Shown piece by piece: positions 32,233 through 40,192 of a stretch of DNA of 64,000 nt. The number at the start of each line of letters is the position of its first letter. The first letter of the stretch is position 1. Under the pieces are notes generated by a model. The model was given only the letters and a program-made list of their open reading frames with translations, had not been told where the DNA came from and did not search any database. Made by a program: the position numbers and the translations under genes. This DNA comes from DASXHY01 sp036272195 (lineage in GTDB: Bacteria > Verrucomicrobiota > Verrucomicrobiia > Limisphaerales > DASXHY01): contig DATAZE010000007.1 in the NCBI GenBank assembly GCA_036272195.1, positions 48,683-112,682 of the forward strand, in the 5' to 3' direction.

Positions 32233-33642
32233 GTGAACACTTGGACCGACCAGCAGCTTTTGCGCGAGTACGCGGAACGCCATTCCGAAGCCGCTTTTTC
32301 CGAACTCGTGCGACGTCACGTTGACCTGGTCCATTCGGCCGCGAAGCGCATGACGGGCGACGCGCATTCTGCCGAGGACGTCACCCAGGCAGTATTCATG
32401 GCGCTGGCGCAAAACGCTGCCCGCCTCAGCCGGCATCCCGTGCTTTCCGGCTGGCTGCATACCACGGCCCGAAATCTTGCCGTCAAAACCGTTCGCGCCA
32501 CGGTCCGCCGCCAACTGCGCGAACAAGAGGCCGCCGCCATGAACCCATATTCCTCCACTGAAAATGAACCCCTCTGGGACGACATCGCACCGCACCTCGA
32601 TACCGCGCTCGGGGAATTGAATGATGACGAACGGGACGCGCTCATGCTCCGTTACTTTGAGAAAAAATCCGCCCCGGAAATAGCCGCTCTCATTGGCATC
32701 AGCGATGCCGCCGCTCAAAAGCGCGTGACCCGCGCTGTGGAACGGTTGCGTCAACTCTTCGCTCGCCGCGGCGTCACCGCCGGCGCCGGCGGACTCGCCG
32801 TAATCATTGGCGCCCATGCGGTGGAAGCCGCGCCCATCACGCTCGCCGCGAATATTTCCACGACCGCACTCGCCGGCGCGGCAGCTCCTGCCTCCACCGT
32901 AATCACCGCCACCAAAGCCATTGCCATGACCACGCTCCAAAAAACCCTTGTCACCGCCACGATCGCGATTCTCGCAGGCGCGGGCATTTACGAAGTCCGC
33001 CAGGCCTCGCTCCTGCGCCAGCAAAACCAGGCGCTTGAACAACGACCAGCCGCTGATCAGCTCCCGCATTCACAAACCACACCCGATGAATCCTCAAACG
33101 GCCTCGCCAGCCTGCGCCAGGAAAACGAGCAATTGAAGTCGAATCAAACCGAGCTTTTGAAATTGCGCGGTGCGGTCGGAACGCTGCGTAGCGAAGCGAG
33201 CGATGCCGATCAAAGAGCCAAAGCCGCCGAGCAGAAGCTGTCAGACACACTCTCCAGCGCATCCGTTTTCAAAGGAGATGAAGCCGCCACCATCAATGCG
33301 GAAAAGCAGATCAGCATGGCTCTTCGCATCTTCGCCGAGACTAACAATAATCAGTTCCCCACCCCTCAGCAGTTCCTGCAGTTTCAGCGAGAGCTGCGCG
33401 AAAGCGGTTCGTCCAACATTGGAGGAGAAGGAGTAGGTCCCTTTGAATACGTCAATCCCGGCACAGAATGGCGCGATCATCCCAACACAGTGGTGCTTCG
33501 TGAACGCCTCGCCAAACAGGCTGTCGATGGAACCTGGGAGCGTATCTACGCCTTCGCTGACGGCAGCGTGCAAACCGCGCTATCCCATGACGGGAATTTT
33601 GAAGCGTGGGAAAAAGTGAACACATATACGCCGCCCCAGTGA
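32233..33642 (+). CDS. Sigma-70 family (ECF-like) sigma factor fused to a membrane anchor and C-terminal domain
   Basis: 469 residues from a GTG start. Residues 1-180 are an ECF-type sigma factor: region 2 with HSEAAFSELVRRHVDLVHSAAKR and DVTQAVFMALAQNAARL, region 4 with DDERDALMLRYFEKKSAPEIAALIGISDAAAQKRVTRAVERLR. An Ala/Thr-rich linker leads to a membrane segment at about 236-256 (LVTATIAILAGAGIYEV). A coiled coil rich in Glu/Gln covers about 258-340. The C-terminal 120 residues include IYAFADGSVQ, like the end of prepilin-type H-X9-DG proteins. This layout recurs in Verrucomicrobia; its function is unknown. It would place a sigma factor at the membrane with a periplasmic sensor part, which is inference. 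Confidence 0.9.
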   Translation: MNTWTDQQLLREYAERHSEAAFSELVRRHVDLVHSAAKRMTGDAHSAEDVTQAVFMALAQNAARLSRHPVLSGWLHTTARNLAVKTVRATVRRQLREQEAAAMNPYSSTENEPLWDDIAPHLDTALGELNDDERDALMLRYFEKKSAPEIAALIGISDAAAQKRVTRAVERLRQLFARRGVTAGAGGLAVIIGAHAVEAAPITLAANISTTALAGAAAPASTVITATKAIAMTTLQKTLVTATIAILAGAGIYEVRQASLLRQQNQALEQRPAADQLPHSQTTPDESSNGLASLRQENEQLKSNQTELLKLRGAVGTLRSEASDADQRAKAAEQKLSDTLSSASVFKGDEAATINAEKQISMALRIFAETNNNQFPTPQQFLQFQRELRESGSSNIGGEGVGPFEYVNPGTEWRDHPNTVVLRERLAKQAVDGTWERIYAFADGSVQTALSHDGNFEAWEKVNTYTPPQ

Positions 33643-33704
33643 TTCCACATCCATTCATCCTCCCCTACCCTCCATTCCCTTCATTTCCTCCCGTTGAATT
33701 TCTT

Positions 33705-34075
33705 CATCCGTGTCCATTCGTAGTAAAAATTCGTGTCAATTCGCGCAATTCGCGTAAAACCTGCATCAGTCCCCGTTCCCTCCGTTCCCTTCTATTAAAA
33801 AATCTGCGTCCACTTGTCGCGCCGTCGCGCCGCGAAGGCAATATCCACGGTTCAAGAATTCGTGTTAATTAGCGTAATTCGTGTAAAAAGCCCCCGTCTT
33901 CGCCGTCCTCCGTTCCCTCTCTGTTCAAAAATCTGCGTCCGCTTGTCGTGCCGTCGCGCCGCGAAAGCAATATCCACAGTTCAAGAATTCGTGTTAATTA
34001 GCATAATTCGCGTAAAAAGCCCCGTCTTCGCCGTCCTCCGTTTTCTCGTTTTCTTCTGTTCAAAAATCTGCGTTT
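33705..34075. repeat. Degenerate tandem array of about 130-bp units
   Basis: The word AAATCTGCG recurs at 33800, 33929 and 34064, giving periods of 129 and 135 bases. Between them GTCGCGCCGCGAA, CAATATCCAC, TTCAAGAATTCGTGTTAATTAG and CCGTCCTCCGTT recur in the same order. A partial unit precedes at 33705-33800. Parts resemble the CTCCTGTTAAAA family. Confidence 0.85.
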
Positions 34076-34180
34076 AGGAGCGCGACCTTTAGGTCGCATC
34101 AATGTAGTAATCTCAAACAACATGGCCTTTTTCGGCGTGTTCGGAATTCCACGCTGAAGCGGACTAAAGTCCGCGCTCCT
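34076..34180. repeat. Inverted repeat with AGGAGCGCG ends
   Basis: The left arm carries AGGAGCGCGACCTTTAGGTC (34077 on) and the right arm ends GGACTAAAGTCCGCGCTCCT at 34180. The inner palindromes differ (GACCTTTAGGTC against GGACTAAAGTCC) although each keeps its own pairing. Confidence 0.85.
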
Positions 34181-34236
34181 TCAAATGAGGACACCACTTC
34201 CAAACTTCATTCGACTCATTTCCCCACCCCTCGCCG

Positions 34237-34273
34237 CTCATCCGTTCCCTTTGAAATCTGAAATCTCAAATAT
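34237..34273. repeat. 37-bp direct repeat, copy 2
   Basis: Matches 32123-32159 at 36 of 37 positions (G to C at one site). The two copies flank the sigma-factor gene. Confidence 0.85.
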
Positions 34274-34331
34274 CAGATTCCCCTCGCGCCTTCTGGGAAA
34301 TCCAAACCTTCGCGCCAGCGCCAAACTCAAA

Positions 34332-34398
34332 GTCCTGAAAGGACGACAGATAGCAGCCCCGGGTAAGAATCCCGACTGTCGGGATTCGCCACCCGGGG
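34332..34398. repeat. Nested hairpin block
   Basis: GTCCTGAAAGGAC (34332-34344) is followed by an outer stem CCCCGGGT...ACCCGGGG that encloses an inner stem AATCCCGAC...GTCGGGATT (about 34358-34397). Confidence 0.75.
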
Positions 34399-34793
34399 AT
34401 CCCGAGCCATTTAACCCATCACTTTCGCGCGCAGCGCGGCGCCTGTCCCGCCATAGCTTCTGAGCGGCGGCGGAAGCGAAGCGAGTATCTCGGCGACTAA
34501 TCAATCCATCACCGCTTCGCTTATATAACAATTCCAACCAAACCCACGTTTTTTCATCATTCGCCCACGTAAAAGGTGAATGATGAAAAAAGGAGGAATG
34601 CAACCGCGGCTCCACGGAAGCAAAATCTCTTTGCTCATCGGCATCTCATTAATACCCTACTCTAGCTGGGTGTCAGCCGAGATCTCGCTCAATCAAAACC
34701 GTTCTAACGGTTTTCAACGTGGAAAAACTGCCAGGGTTGACTCCCTTTCCATCATGCTGCCCGTAATGGGGAGCAAGTTAGCTTTGACGCCTT

Positions 34794-36206
34794 TCAGGGT
34801 AATGGTTGACTCAATCGGTAAAATATCTTTGCGCCGGAAATGGAATTGGTTACGACATTCTGTTGGTTGATGATGACCGGCGCCGTCGAATCCGTGTTCC
34901 AGACTATCGGCGAAGCAAGATTGGTCGCAAATTCCAAAGTAAAACCAGTGGCATTCGTCGGCCAGGTCAAGAGAACCTTTGTGTCCGATGTGATGATCGT
35001 TAATTGCGGCAGCACAATCGGCAGCGAAAGACTAAAAATCGTTCCAGCCCCGTAAAGGCCGCCTTTATTGCCCATCCCGTACAAGGTGTTGCCCGAATAT
35101 ACCAATGGAGTAAATGGAAAAGCTCCGTCGCTGTTCGTGGACTTTGTGCCGGAAGTTGCCGTAAAAGCATACAAGGTTTTAAGGCCCGTGCCGTCGGTAC
35201 TGATACTGAAAACGATACCCCTATTCGTATTGTAGCCCGTTACCGTCGTCCCATACAAAGTATTACCCGCCAGGATCAGTGAATATGGTTGGTCCCCATC
35301 GGGGCCAGAGAAGTCATGCAAGCTGGTATAGACCAAATTGGTGAGATTGAAGCTGTATACTGAACCATCCTGACCTGTGAACTGGCCGCCCTCAGCCGTT
35401 CCATACAGGGTATTGCCCGATAAGATTAAAGAAGTTGGGAAGTCAACGCTAAGGAAATTATAAAGAATTTTATAACCCGTGCCGTTGGTATTAATGCTGA
35501 ATATTATACCTGATGAATGAGAACCTCCTTGAGCCGCGGTCCCATATAAAATGTTGCTTGATACAACTAAACTGCTCTCCGGCGAGGACCCGTCAGATGG
35601 GGTTACGCCAAAATTATACAAATTCGTAAAACCGGTGCCGTCAGTATTCACTGCAAATACGGTACCCTTGCCCAAACTACCGCCCTTGGAAGCGGTTCCA
35701 AAAAGAGTGTTGCCTGAAATAATCAAAGCCGTGTTCGGTTGTGATCCGTCGCTGTTGGTGTTGGAGACCATCGCCGTAAAATAATGCAAATTTGTAAAAC
35801 CTGTGCCGTCTGTGTTAATCTGAAACACGGTGCCATTGCCGCCGGTTCCACCATAAATCGTAGTCCCATAAAGAACATTCCCGGACAAAGCCAAAGCGGC
35901 AACAGGAAAAGCTCCGTCGGTATTAATAAAATTACTAAATGCAGTAAAACTGTGTAGATTGGTTAGACTGGTTCCGTCTGAATTAATCCTGAAAACTGTG
36001 CCAAAACCAAAAGTACCACCCTGTGCCGTCGTTCCATAAACTACATTTCCGGATAAAAGCAAGCCACCACTCATAGCGGCTCCGTCCGGGCTATTGGTAA
36101 AGGTATGCAACACCTTGAAAGTTTGCGCCATCATCCGTCCTGTCAGCGTTGAACCAAGTACCGCTAAGATAAATGTGAAATGACAGAGGGACTTTAAAGC
36201 TTTCAT
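34794..36206 (-). CDS. Secreted Gloeo_Verruco (GloVer) tandem-repeat protein
   Basis: 470 residues. A signal peptide covers about 1-27 (ending GRMMAQ). Seven to eight tandem units of about 50 residues follow. Each contains a GNVLYGTT-like strand, GGxxGxGTVF, a N/TDGTGFTNLY segment and an SLILSGNTLYG start. The repeats match the Gloeo_Verruco family (TIGR03803). The last 70 residues form a separate domain (LTWPTNATGFTLEFATNL, then FYRLSQPLP), common at the end of verrucomicrobial secreted proteins. Location is envelope or extracellular. No catalytic motif was seen. Confidence 0.93.
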   Translation of the reverse strand: MKALKSLCHFTFILAVLGSTLTGRMMAQTFKVLHTFTNSPDGAAMSGGLLLSGNVVYGTTAQGGTFGFGTVFRINSDGTSLTNLHSFTAFSNFINTDGAFPVAALALSGNVLYGTTIYGGTGGNGTVFQINTDGTGFTNLHYFTAMVSNTNSDGSQPNTALIISGNTLFGTASKGGSLGKGTVFAVNTDGTGFTNLYNFGVTPSDGSSPESSLVVSSNILYGTAAQGGSHSSGIIFSINTNGTGYKILYNFLSVDFPTSLILSGNTLYGTAEGGQFTGQDGSVYSFNLTNLVYTSLHDFSGPDGDQPYSLILAGNTLYGTTVTGYNTNRGIVFSISTDGTGLKTLYAFTATSGTKSTNSDGAFPFTPLVYSGNTLYGMGNKGGLYGAGTIFSLSLPIVLPQLTIITSDTKVLLTWPTNATGFTLEFATNLASPIVWNTDSTAPVIINQQNVVTNSISGAKIFYRLSQPLP

Positions 36207-36795
36207 ACGTCAAGAGGGATTTGAGTGAGGGGTAAAAAAGCTGGCCTTTTTTTGGGTTTAAACCTTCATCTGGTTACAAGATTAACAAAGCTGGTTTAAG
36301 GTTGTCCACTATGGAGTTTACCGCGAATTACTAGGTCAATGAACGGATCAGATCTGACTATCGTAATATTTTGGTCCATGGATTTTTTCGGTTTTGAGAA
36401 AAACCTTTGGCACATTGAATCCCATTCCCCTCTCCAATATTCCCCTGATTAAAGTCCAGATTTCGTCCTCAGAATTTTCATCCATGTCCATTCGTGGTTG
36501 AAAGATTGGAATTTGAAATTTCTCTGGAGCTTGGACGCTTGGAGCTTTTCTCCGTTGTCTCCGTTCCCTCCTGTTAAAAATCTGCGTTATCTGCGGTTAA
36601 ATCCGCTCTTTTGTTCCTTTCGACTACAAAACCGCTCCGCGCTGATTGCGATTTGGCACTTGGAGCTTCTTTGGAACTTGGATTTTGGAGCTTCCTCCCC
36701 ACCCCAGCCGTCGCACCATAGCTTTAGCGAAGGCGGATTGGACAGCCTTTGTCCCACCCCCTGTATTACTCTGGTGCCAAGGAGAAAGGAAAACT
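36207..36795. other. 589-base gene-free region with repeat fragments
   Basis: Upstream part (36207-36480) is AT-rich and should hold the GloVer gene promoter, though none could be defined. Then come TTGGAATTTGAAATTTC/TTGGAGCTT words (36508-36551), a copy of the CTCCTGTTAAAA family (36549-36580), a second set of TTGGAGCTT words (36653-36692) and a CCATAGCTTTAGCGAAGG element (36716-36733). Confidence 0.6.
36549..36580. repeat. TTTTAACAGGAGG-family repeat, single copy
   Basis: Reads TCTCCGTTGTCTCCGTTCCC then TCCTGTTAAAAA on the plus strand. It is the same family as the inverted pair at 59845-59935 and the pair bracketing the GxxExxY gene. Confidence 0.7.
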
Positions 36796-37359
36796 ATGAG
36801 CCGCATAGGAAAAATAGCCCGCCTGCCCCACGACATCCGCGAACAATTGAACCGCCGCCTCCTGGACGGCCAGTCCGGACCCGAAATTCTTCAATGGGTC
36901 AACGAGTTGCCCCCATGCCGCCAAATGCTCGCCCAGAAATTCGGCGCGCGCCCCATTGATGAAAACAATCTCTACGAATGGCGGCACGGCGGCTATGAAG
37001 AATGGCTCTGGCACGAAGACCGGCGCGATCGCCTCGGATCCGCGTTCGAACACATCGCCAAGCTGGACGCCATCGGCGATGGCAGCCAGGTCGCCGAACG
37101 ACTCGGCGCCATCGTCGCCGCGGAATTGGCCAAAGCCCTCAACCTGCTCGAGGGCATCAGTGATATGAACGATCGTTGGTTTCGGCTTCGGGAAATTTCC
37201 CGGGAACTGACCCGGTTCCGGCGCGAAAACTGCAACAACCAGCGCCTTCGTCTGGCCGAACAGCGCCTGGAAAACGAAACCGAGCGGCAGCGCAACCAGG
37301 AGCGCTCGCAACCGGAGAACTTAACCAACCAGAAATCGCGGCTAACACTCTGCCCCTGA
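36796..37359 (+). CDS. Phage Mu gp27-like (DUF3486-like) orphan protein
   Basis: 187 residues. The N-terminal 80 residues, RIGKIARLPHDIREQLNRRLLDGQSGPEILQWVNELP then ENNLYEWRHGGYEEWLWHED, look like the helix-turn-helix region of Mu gp27-like proteins. The rest is helical and charged, ending in an Arg/Gln/Glu-rich coiled stretch. No other phage gene is nearby, so this is an orphan rather than part of a prophage. Start ATG 36796 has a GGAGAAAGGA box. Similar orphans seem frequent in Verrucomicrobia; function unknown. Confidence 0.75.
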   Translation: MSRIGKIARLPHDIREQLNRRLLDGQSGPEILQWVNELPPCRQMLAQKFGARPIDENNLYEWRHGGYEEWLWHEDRRDRLGSAFEHIAKLDAIGDGSQVAERLGAIVAAELAKALNLLEGISDMNDRWFRLREISRELTRFRRENCNNQRLRLAEQRLENETERQRNQERSQPENLTNQKSRLTLCP

Positions 37360-37538
37360 CCAAATCTGGCTAAATCGGGCCAAGTCGAACCAAAAAAAAT
37401 AAAAACAAAACAGAATTTTATCGCGATGAAAAAAAATCTGCGGCCTTCACCCCAGTTGCCGCGATTGCGGATGCATCGAAGTTCTTTGCGAAAAGTTGTA
37501 ATCACACAACGCAAAAATCCTTAACCAAAAATAATATT

Positions 37539-38102
37539 ATGCCAAGAGACAACAAACAATCCGGCCGCGCGCCGGCGCGTGGAAACATGGAATCCGAATC
37601 CAATCAAAAAATGGATAACGATCTGCACAAACTTTTTCTGGACGAACTGGCGGATGTTTACAGCGCCGAACAACAGCTCACCAAGGCCCTGCCCAAACTG
37701 GCCAAGGCCGCCCAGTCCGATGAACTGCGCGAAGCCCTCGAAGAGCATCTCGAGGAAACCGAGGAACACATTTCGCGCCTCGAACAAGTGGCCGAATCTC
37801 TCGATGAAACTCTCAAACGCAAAACCTGCAAGGCCATGCAGGGGTTGATCGCGGAGGGCGATGACATTGTGAAGGAGCAAAAAAATTCCAACGCGCTCGA
37901 TGCCGGAATTATTGCTGCCTGCCAGAAGGTGGAGCATTACGAAATCGCCACTTACGGCACGCTTTGCGCCTGGGCCGAGCAAATGGGCCATGACGACGCG
38001 CTGAAACTGCTTCGCCAGACGGAGGAGGAAGAAGTCGCCGCCGATGAAAAGCTGACCGAAGTTGCGGAAAACATCGCGAACGAACGGGCGCAGGCAGAAT
38101 AG
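37539..38102 (+). CDS. Ferritin-like DUF892 protein (YciE/YciF family)
   Basis: 187 residues. A 25-residue hydrophilic leader is followed by the DUF892 helical bundle: LHKLFLDELADVYSAEQQLTKALPKLAKAA, EEHLEETEEHISRLEQVAESL, then AACQKVEHYEIATYGTLCAWAEQMGHDDALKLLRQTEEEE. The Glu/His positions in these helices form a putative ferritin-like dimetal site. Relatives are stress-induced in enterobacteria. A strong terminator follows at 38123, so it is monocistronic. Confidence 0.92.
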   Translation: MPRDNKQSGRAPARGNMESESNQKMDNDLHKLFLDELADVYSAEQQLTKALPKLAKAAQSDELREALEEHLEETEEHISRLEQVAESLDETLKRKTCKAMQGLIAEGDDIVKEQKNSNALDAGIIAACQKVEHYEIATYGTLCAWAEQMGHDDALKLLRQTEEEEVAADEKLTEVAENIANERAQAE

Positions 38103-38122
38103 ACCGGATCAAACGAAATAAA

Positions 38123-38160
38123 CAGGCGGGAACGCGTCCGCATTCCCGCCTGATTTTTTC
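38123..38160 (+). terminator. Rho-independent terminator after the DUF892 gene
   Basis: Stem CAGGCGGGAA (38123-38132) pairs with TTCCCGCCTG (38143-38152) and is followed by six T residues. Confidence 0.93.
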
Positions 38161-38183
38161 TTAAAGCAGTTTTTTACAACAGA

Positions 38184-38903
38184 TTATCGATGACCGCCGT
38201 GAGACCCGCCTCCGCCATGGAACCCTCCGCCGCCATGAAATCCACCACCGAAGCCACCATGAAATCCTCCGCCGATGGCATGGAACCCTCCGCCAAAATG
38301 TCCAAAGCCAGGGTTACCGAAACGGAAACCGAAGCCAACTCTTGGATAACAATAGGGGTAAGAGGAATAATAGTAAGGATAGCCGTAGCCGTAATCCAGG
38401 GACGGATAGCCGTAACTGCCGCCGATATACGCCACCGAGGAAGCCGGTTGCGTGTAATAAGGATTATAAGTCGGATCCACGTAGGTTGCAGGCGGGGTCA
38501 CGACCGATGCAGGTGCCTGCTGCGCGTAGGCGGCCGAAGACTGAGCGTAATTTTGAGCGGCCACTTGGGCCTGGTCACGCAGTTCCGCGCCACGTTGCAG
38601 CATGGCAGTAATCTCGTCAGAGGAGATTCCCGAATCGCGCAGCTTTATAATCTCGTTTGCGCTGGGCTGGTAGGGCCCGGTTGAAGTTTTGATATAGGCC
38701 AATACAACCGATTGATCGACACCCGAACGAGCCAGGGCGACAACGTCGTTAATGCGACCGGAAAACTCCGGGGCGGCGCTATTGGGAATGCTTACGGTGG
38801 CGCTCGCTTGAGCGGGGGCCGTCTCCAGGCCCTGGGCCATGAGGCCGGAACTTGCAAGGGCACCGACGGCCAAGAAAGAAAGAATGCGACTTTTCATATA
38901 CAT
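38184..38903 (-). CDS. Exported protein with Tyr/Pro-rich and Gly/His-rich C-terminus
   Basis: 239 residues. Signal peptide about 1-24 (MYMKSRILSFLAVGALASSGLMAQ). Residues 45-110 form a small helical region (INDVVALARSGVDQSVVLAYI, DSGISSDEITAMLQRGAEL), a pattern seen in several verrucomicrobial exported proteins. The remainder is low-complexity: Ala/Gln, then Tyr/Pro (GYGYPYYYSSYPY), then Gly/Phe/His repeats. It resembles metal-binding or structural surface proteins, which is inference. Start ATG 38903 is supported by a GGGA box eight bases away; ATG 38897 is an alternative. Confidence 0.82.
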   Translation of the reverse strand: MYMKSRILSFLAVGALASSGLMAQGLETAPAQASATVSIPNSAAPEFSGRINDVVALARSGVDQSVVLAYIKTSTGPYQPSANEIIKLRDSGISSDEITAMLQRGAELRDQAQVAAQNYAQSSAAYAQQAPASVVTPPATYVDPTYNPYYTQPASSVAYIGGSYGYPSLDYGYGYPYYYSSYPYCYPRVGFGFRFGNPGFGHFGGGFHAIGGGFHGGFGGGFHGGGGFHGGGGSHGGHR

Positions 38904-38951
38904 TTGACGTCCCAAATTGGTTTCGTATTCGGGACTTTCGTCAACAATAGT

Positions 38952-38979
38952 ACCATACCCCCGATAATATTCTTTTCAA
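38952..38979 (-). promoter_or_regulatory. Possible sigma-70-type promoter of the exported Gly/His-rich protein
   Basis: On the minus strand TTGAAA (38974-38979) is separated by 16 bases from TATGGT (38952-38957), about 50 bases upstream of the start. Match quality is moderate. Confidence 0.35.
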
Positions 38980-39169
38980 GACAACAAGACGAACGAAAGC
39001 TCTTGCATTCTGTTCCCCGCACTCAACATTTTCTCTGTTTTTAACCCCAGTGTGTAGCAGGTAAACTGATGTTACATAAGTCCTTTACTGGTACATAAAT
39101 CCATTGAATAGTTCTTTACCCTGAACCTTAGAGGCAGTAAAAACATAATCACTCCCCTGAAGTATCACT

Positions 39170-40075
39170 ATGATGTACGTGAAAATCAGCGGAGCGAGGC
39201 CTCGTTATTTCTATAACGAAAAGCGGGAATCATCTTCCACGAAACCAAACCAGGCGCGGGCTCACCACGGCTTTACTCTTATTGAGCTGTTGGTAGTCAT
39301 CGCGATTATCGCCATTTTGGCGGCGATACTCCTGCCAACTTTAGCCTCGGCCAAGAAAAAGGCGCAGGGCATCTATTGCGTCAATAACCTCAAGCAGTGC
39401 GCTTTGGCCTGGATCATGTACGCGGCCGATAACCGGGACAACGTCGCCTGGAACCTTCGCGCAAGCGCTGGAGCGCTATCCGCAGGCAGTTTGACCGGGA
39501 GTTGGGTCAATGGCAATCAGGGCACTCCCAGCCAGGAAATCAATACGGCGCTTCTGATCACGGACCCGCCTAACGTCCCGCCTTTGTTGGGACCTTACGT
39601 GGCAAAGACCTATAAAATCTACAAATGCCCGGCTGATATGAGGCAAATCCCGGATGCCACCGGCGCATCGCAACCCGCTGTGAGAAGCTATTCGATGAAT
39701 TGTTATGTGGGCACGCCTGAGCCGGATCAGCTGGAAAGCACCTCCGGCAAGGCTTTTCGCAAAACGACCGATATGGCGCACCCAACGGATGTGTTCATCC
39801 TCACCGAGGAAGCGCCTTTCAGCATCAATGACGGGTTCTTTTGTTTCTTTGGAGGAAATAATCCCACCGCTGGCGGATGGAGTGATTGTGCCGGCGCTTA
39901 TCACGGCAATTCCGCGGGGGTTAATTTTGCCGATGGTCATACAGAATTCCATCATTGGCGGGGGGCCATTGCCAAATTTGGCAGTTCCACGACTGGTGCT
40001 GGCTGGCCTGCCAGCAGTTATAACACCGACCCCGATTGGCAGTGGTTTGAAACCTCCGGATATACTGCGAAATGA
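39170..40075 (+). CDS. Prepilin-type N-terminal methylation protein with H-X9-DG C-terminus
   Basis: 301 residues. A 33-residue basic leader ends at the prepilin peptidase site before GFTLIELLVV, the N-methylated phenylalanine and glutamate-5 pattern of type IV pilins and pseudopilins; the hydrophobic helix continues to about residue 58. The C-terminal HGNSAGVNFADGHTEFHHW is the H-X9-DG motif. Such proteins are very numerous in Verrucomicrobia and Planctomycetes and are usually linked to type II secretion-like export. The leader is unusually long, and an internal start cannot be excluded. A large LamG protein follows 117 bases later. Confidence 0.92.
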   Translation: MMYVKISGARPRYFYNEKRESSSTKPNQARAHHGFTLIELLVVIAIIAILAAILLPTLASAKKKAQGIYCVNNLKQCALAWIMYAADNRDNVAWNLRASAGALSAGSLTGSWVNGNQGTPSQEINTALLITDPPNVPPLLGPYVAKTYKIYKCPADMRQIPDATGASQPAVRSYSMNCYVGTPEPDQLESTSGKAFRKTTDMAHPTDVFILTEEAPFSINDGFFCFFGGNNPTAGGWSDCAGAYHGNSAGVNFADGHTEFHHWRGAIAKFGSSTTGAGWPASSYNTDPDWQWFETSGYTAK

Positions 40076-40192
40076 AACCATCAATCACCGGTTTGATCTC
40101 CTGTGAAACGTAAATTTTTTGCCACGCGAACCCGCTCAGGGAGCCGTTTGGCACCAGAAACCAGAACCAGAAATCCGAAGTCAGTCAACCTT

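Larger units (their letters stand above)
33643..34793. other. 1.1-kb gene-free region of mixed dispersed repeats
   Basis: No credible gene. From 5' to 3' it holds a tandem array at about 33705-34075, a large inverted repeat at 34076-34180, the second 37-bp direct repeat at 34237-34273, a nested hairpin block at 34332-34398, and a CCATAGCTTC element near 34451-34480. A 96-codon plus-strand frame at 34580-34870 has a signal-like start but runs into the opposite gene and is not accepted. Confidence 0.7.

Noticed and set aside
34580..34870. 96-codon plus-strand frame with a signal-like start
   Set aside because: Its 3' half lies antisense within the GloVer protein gene and no homologous domain is visible; at most a fragment.
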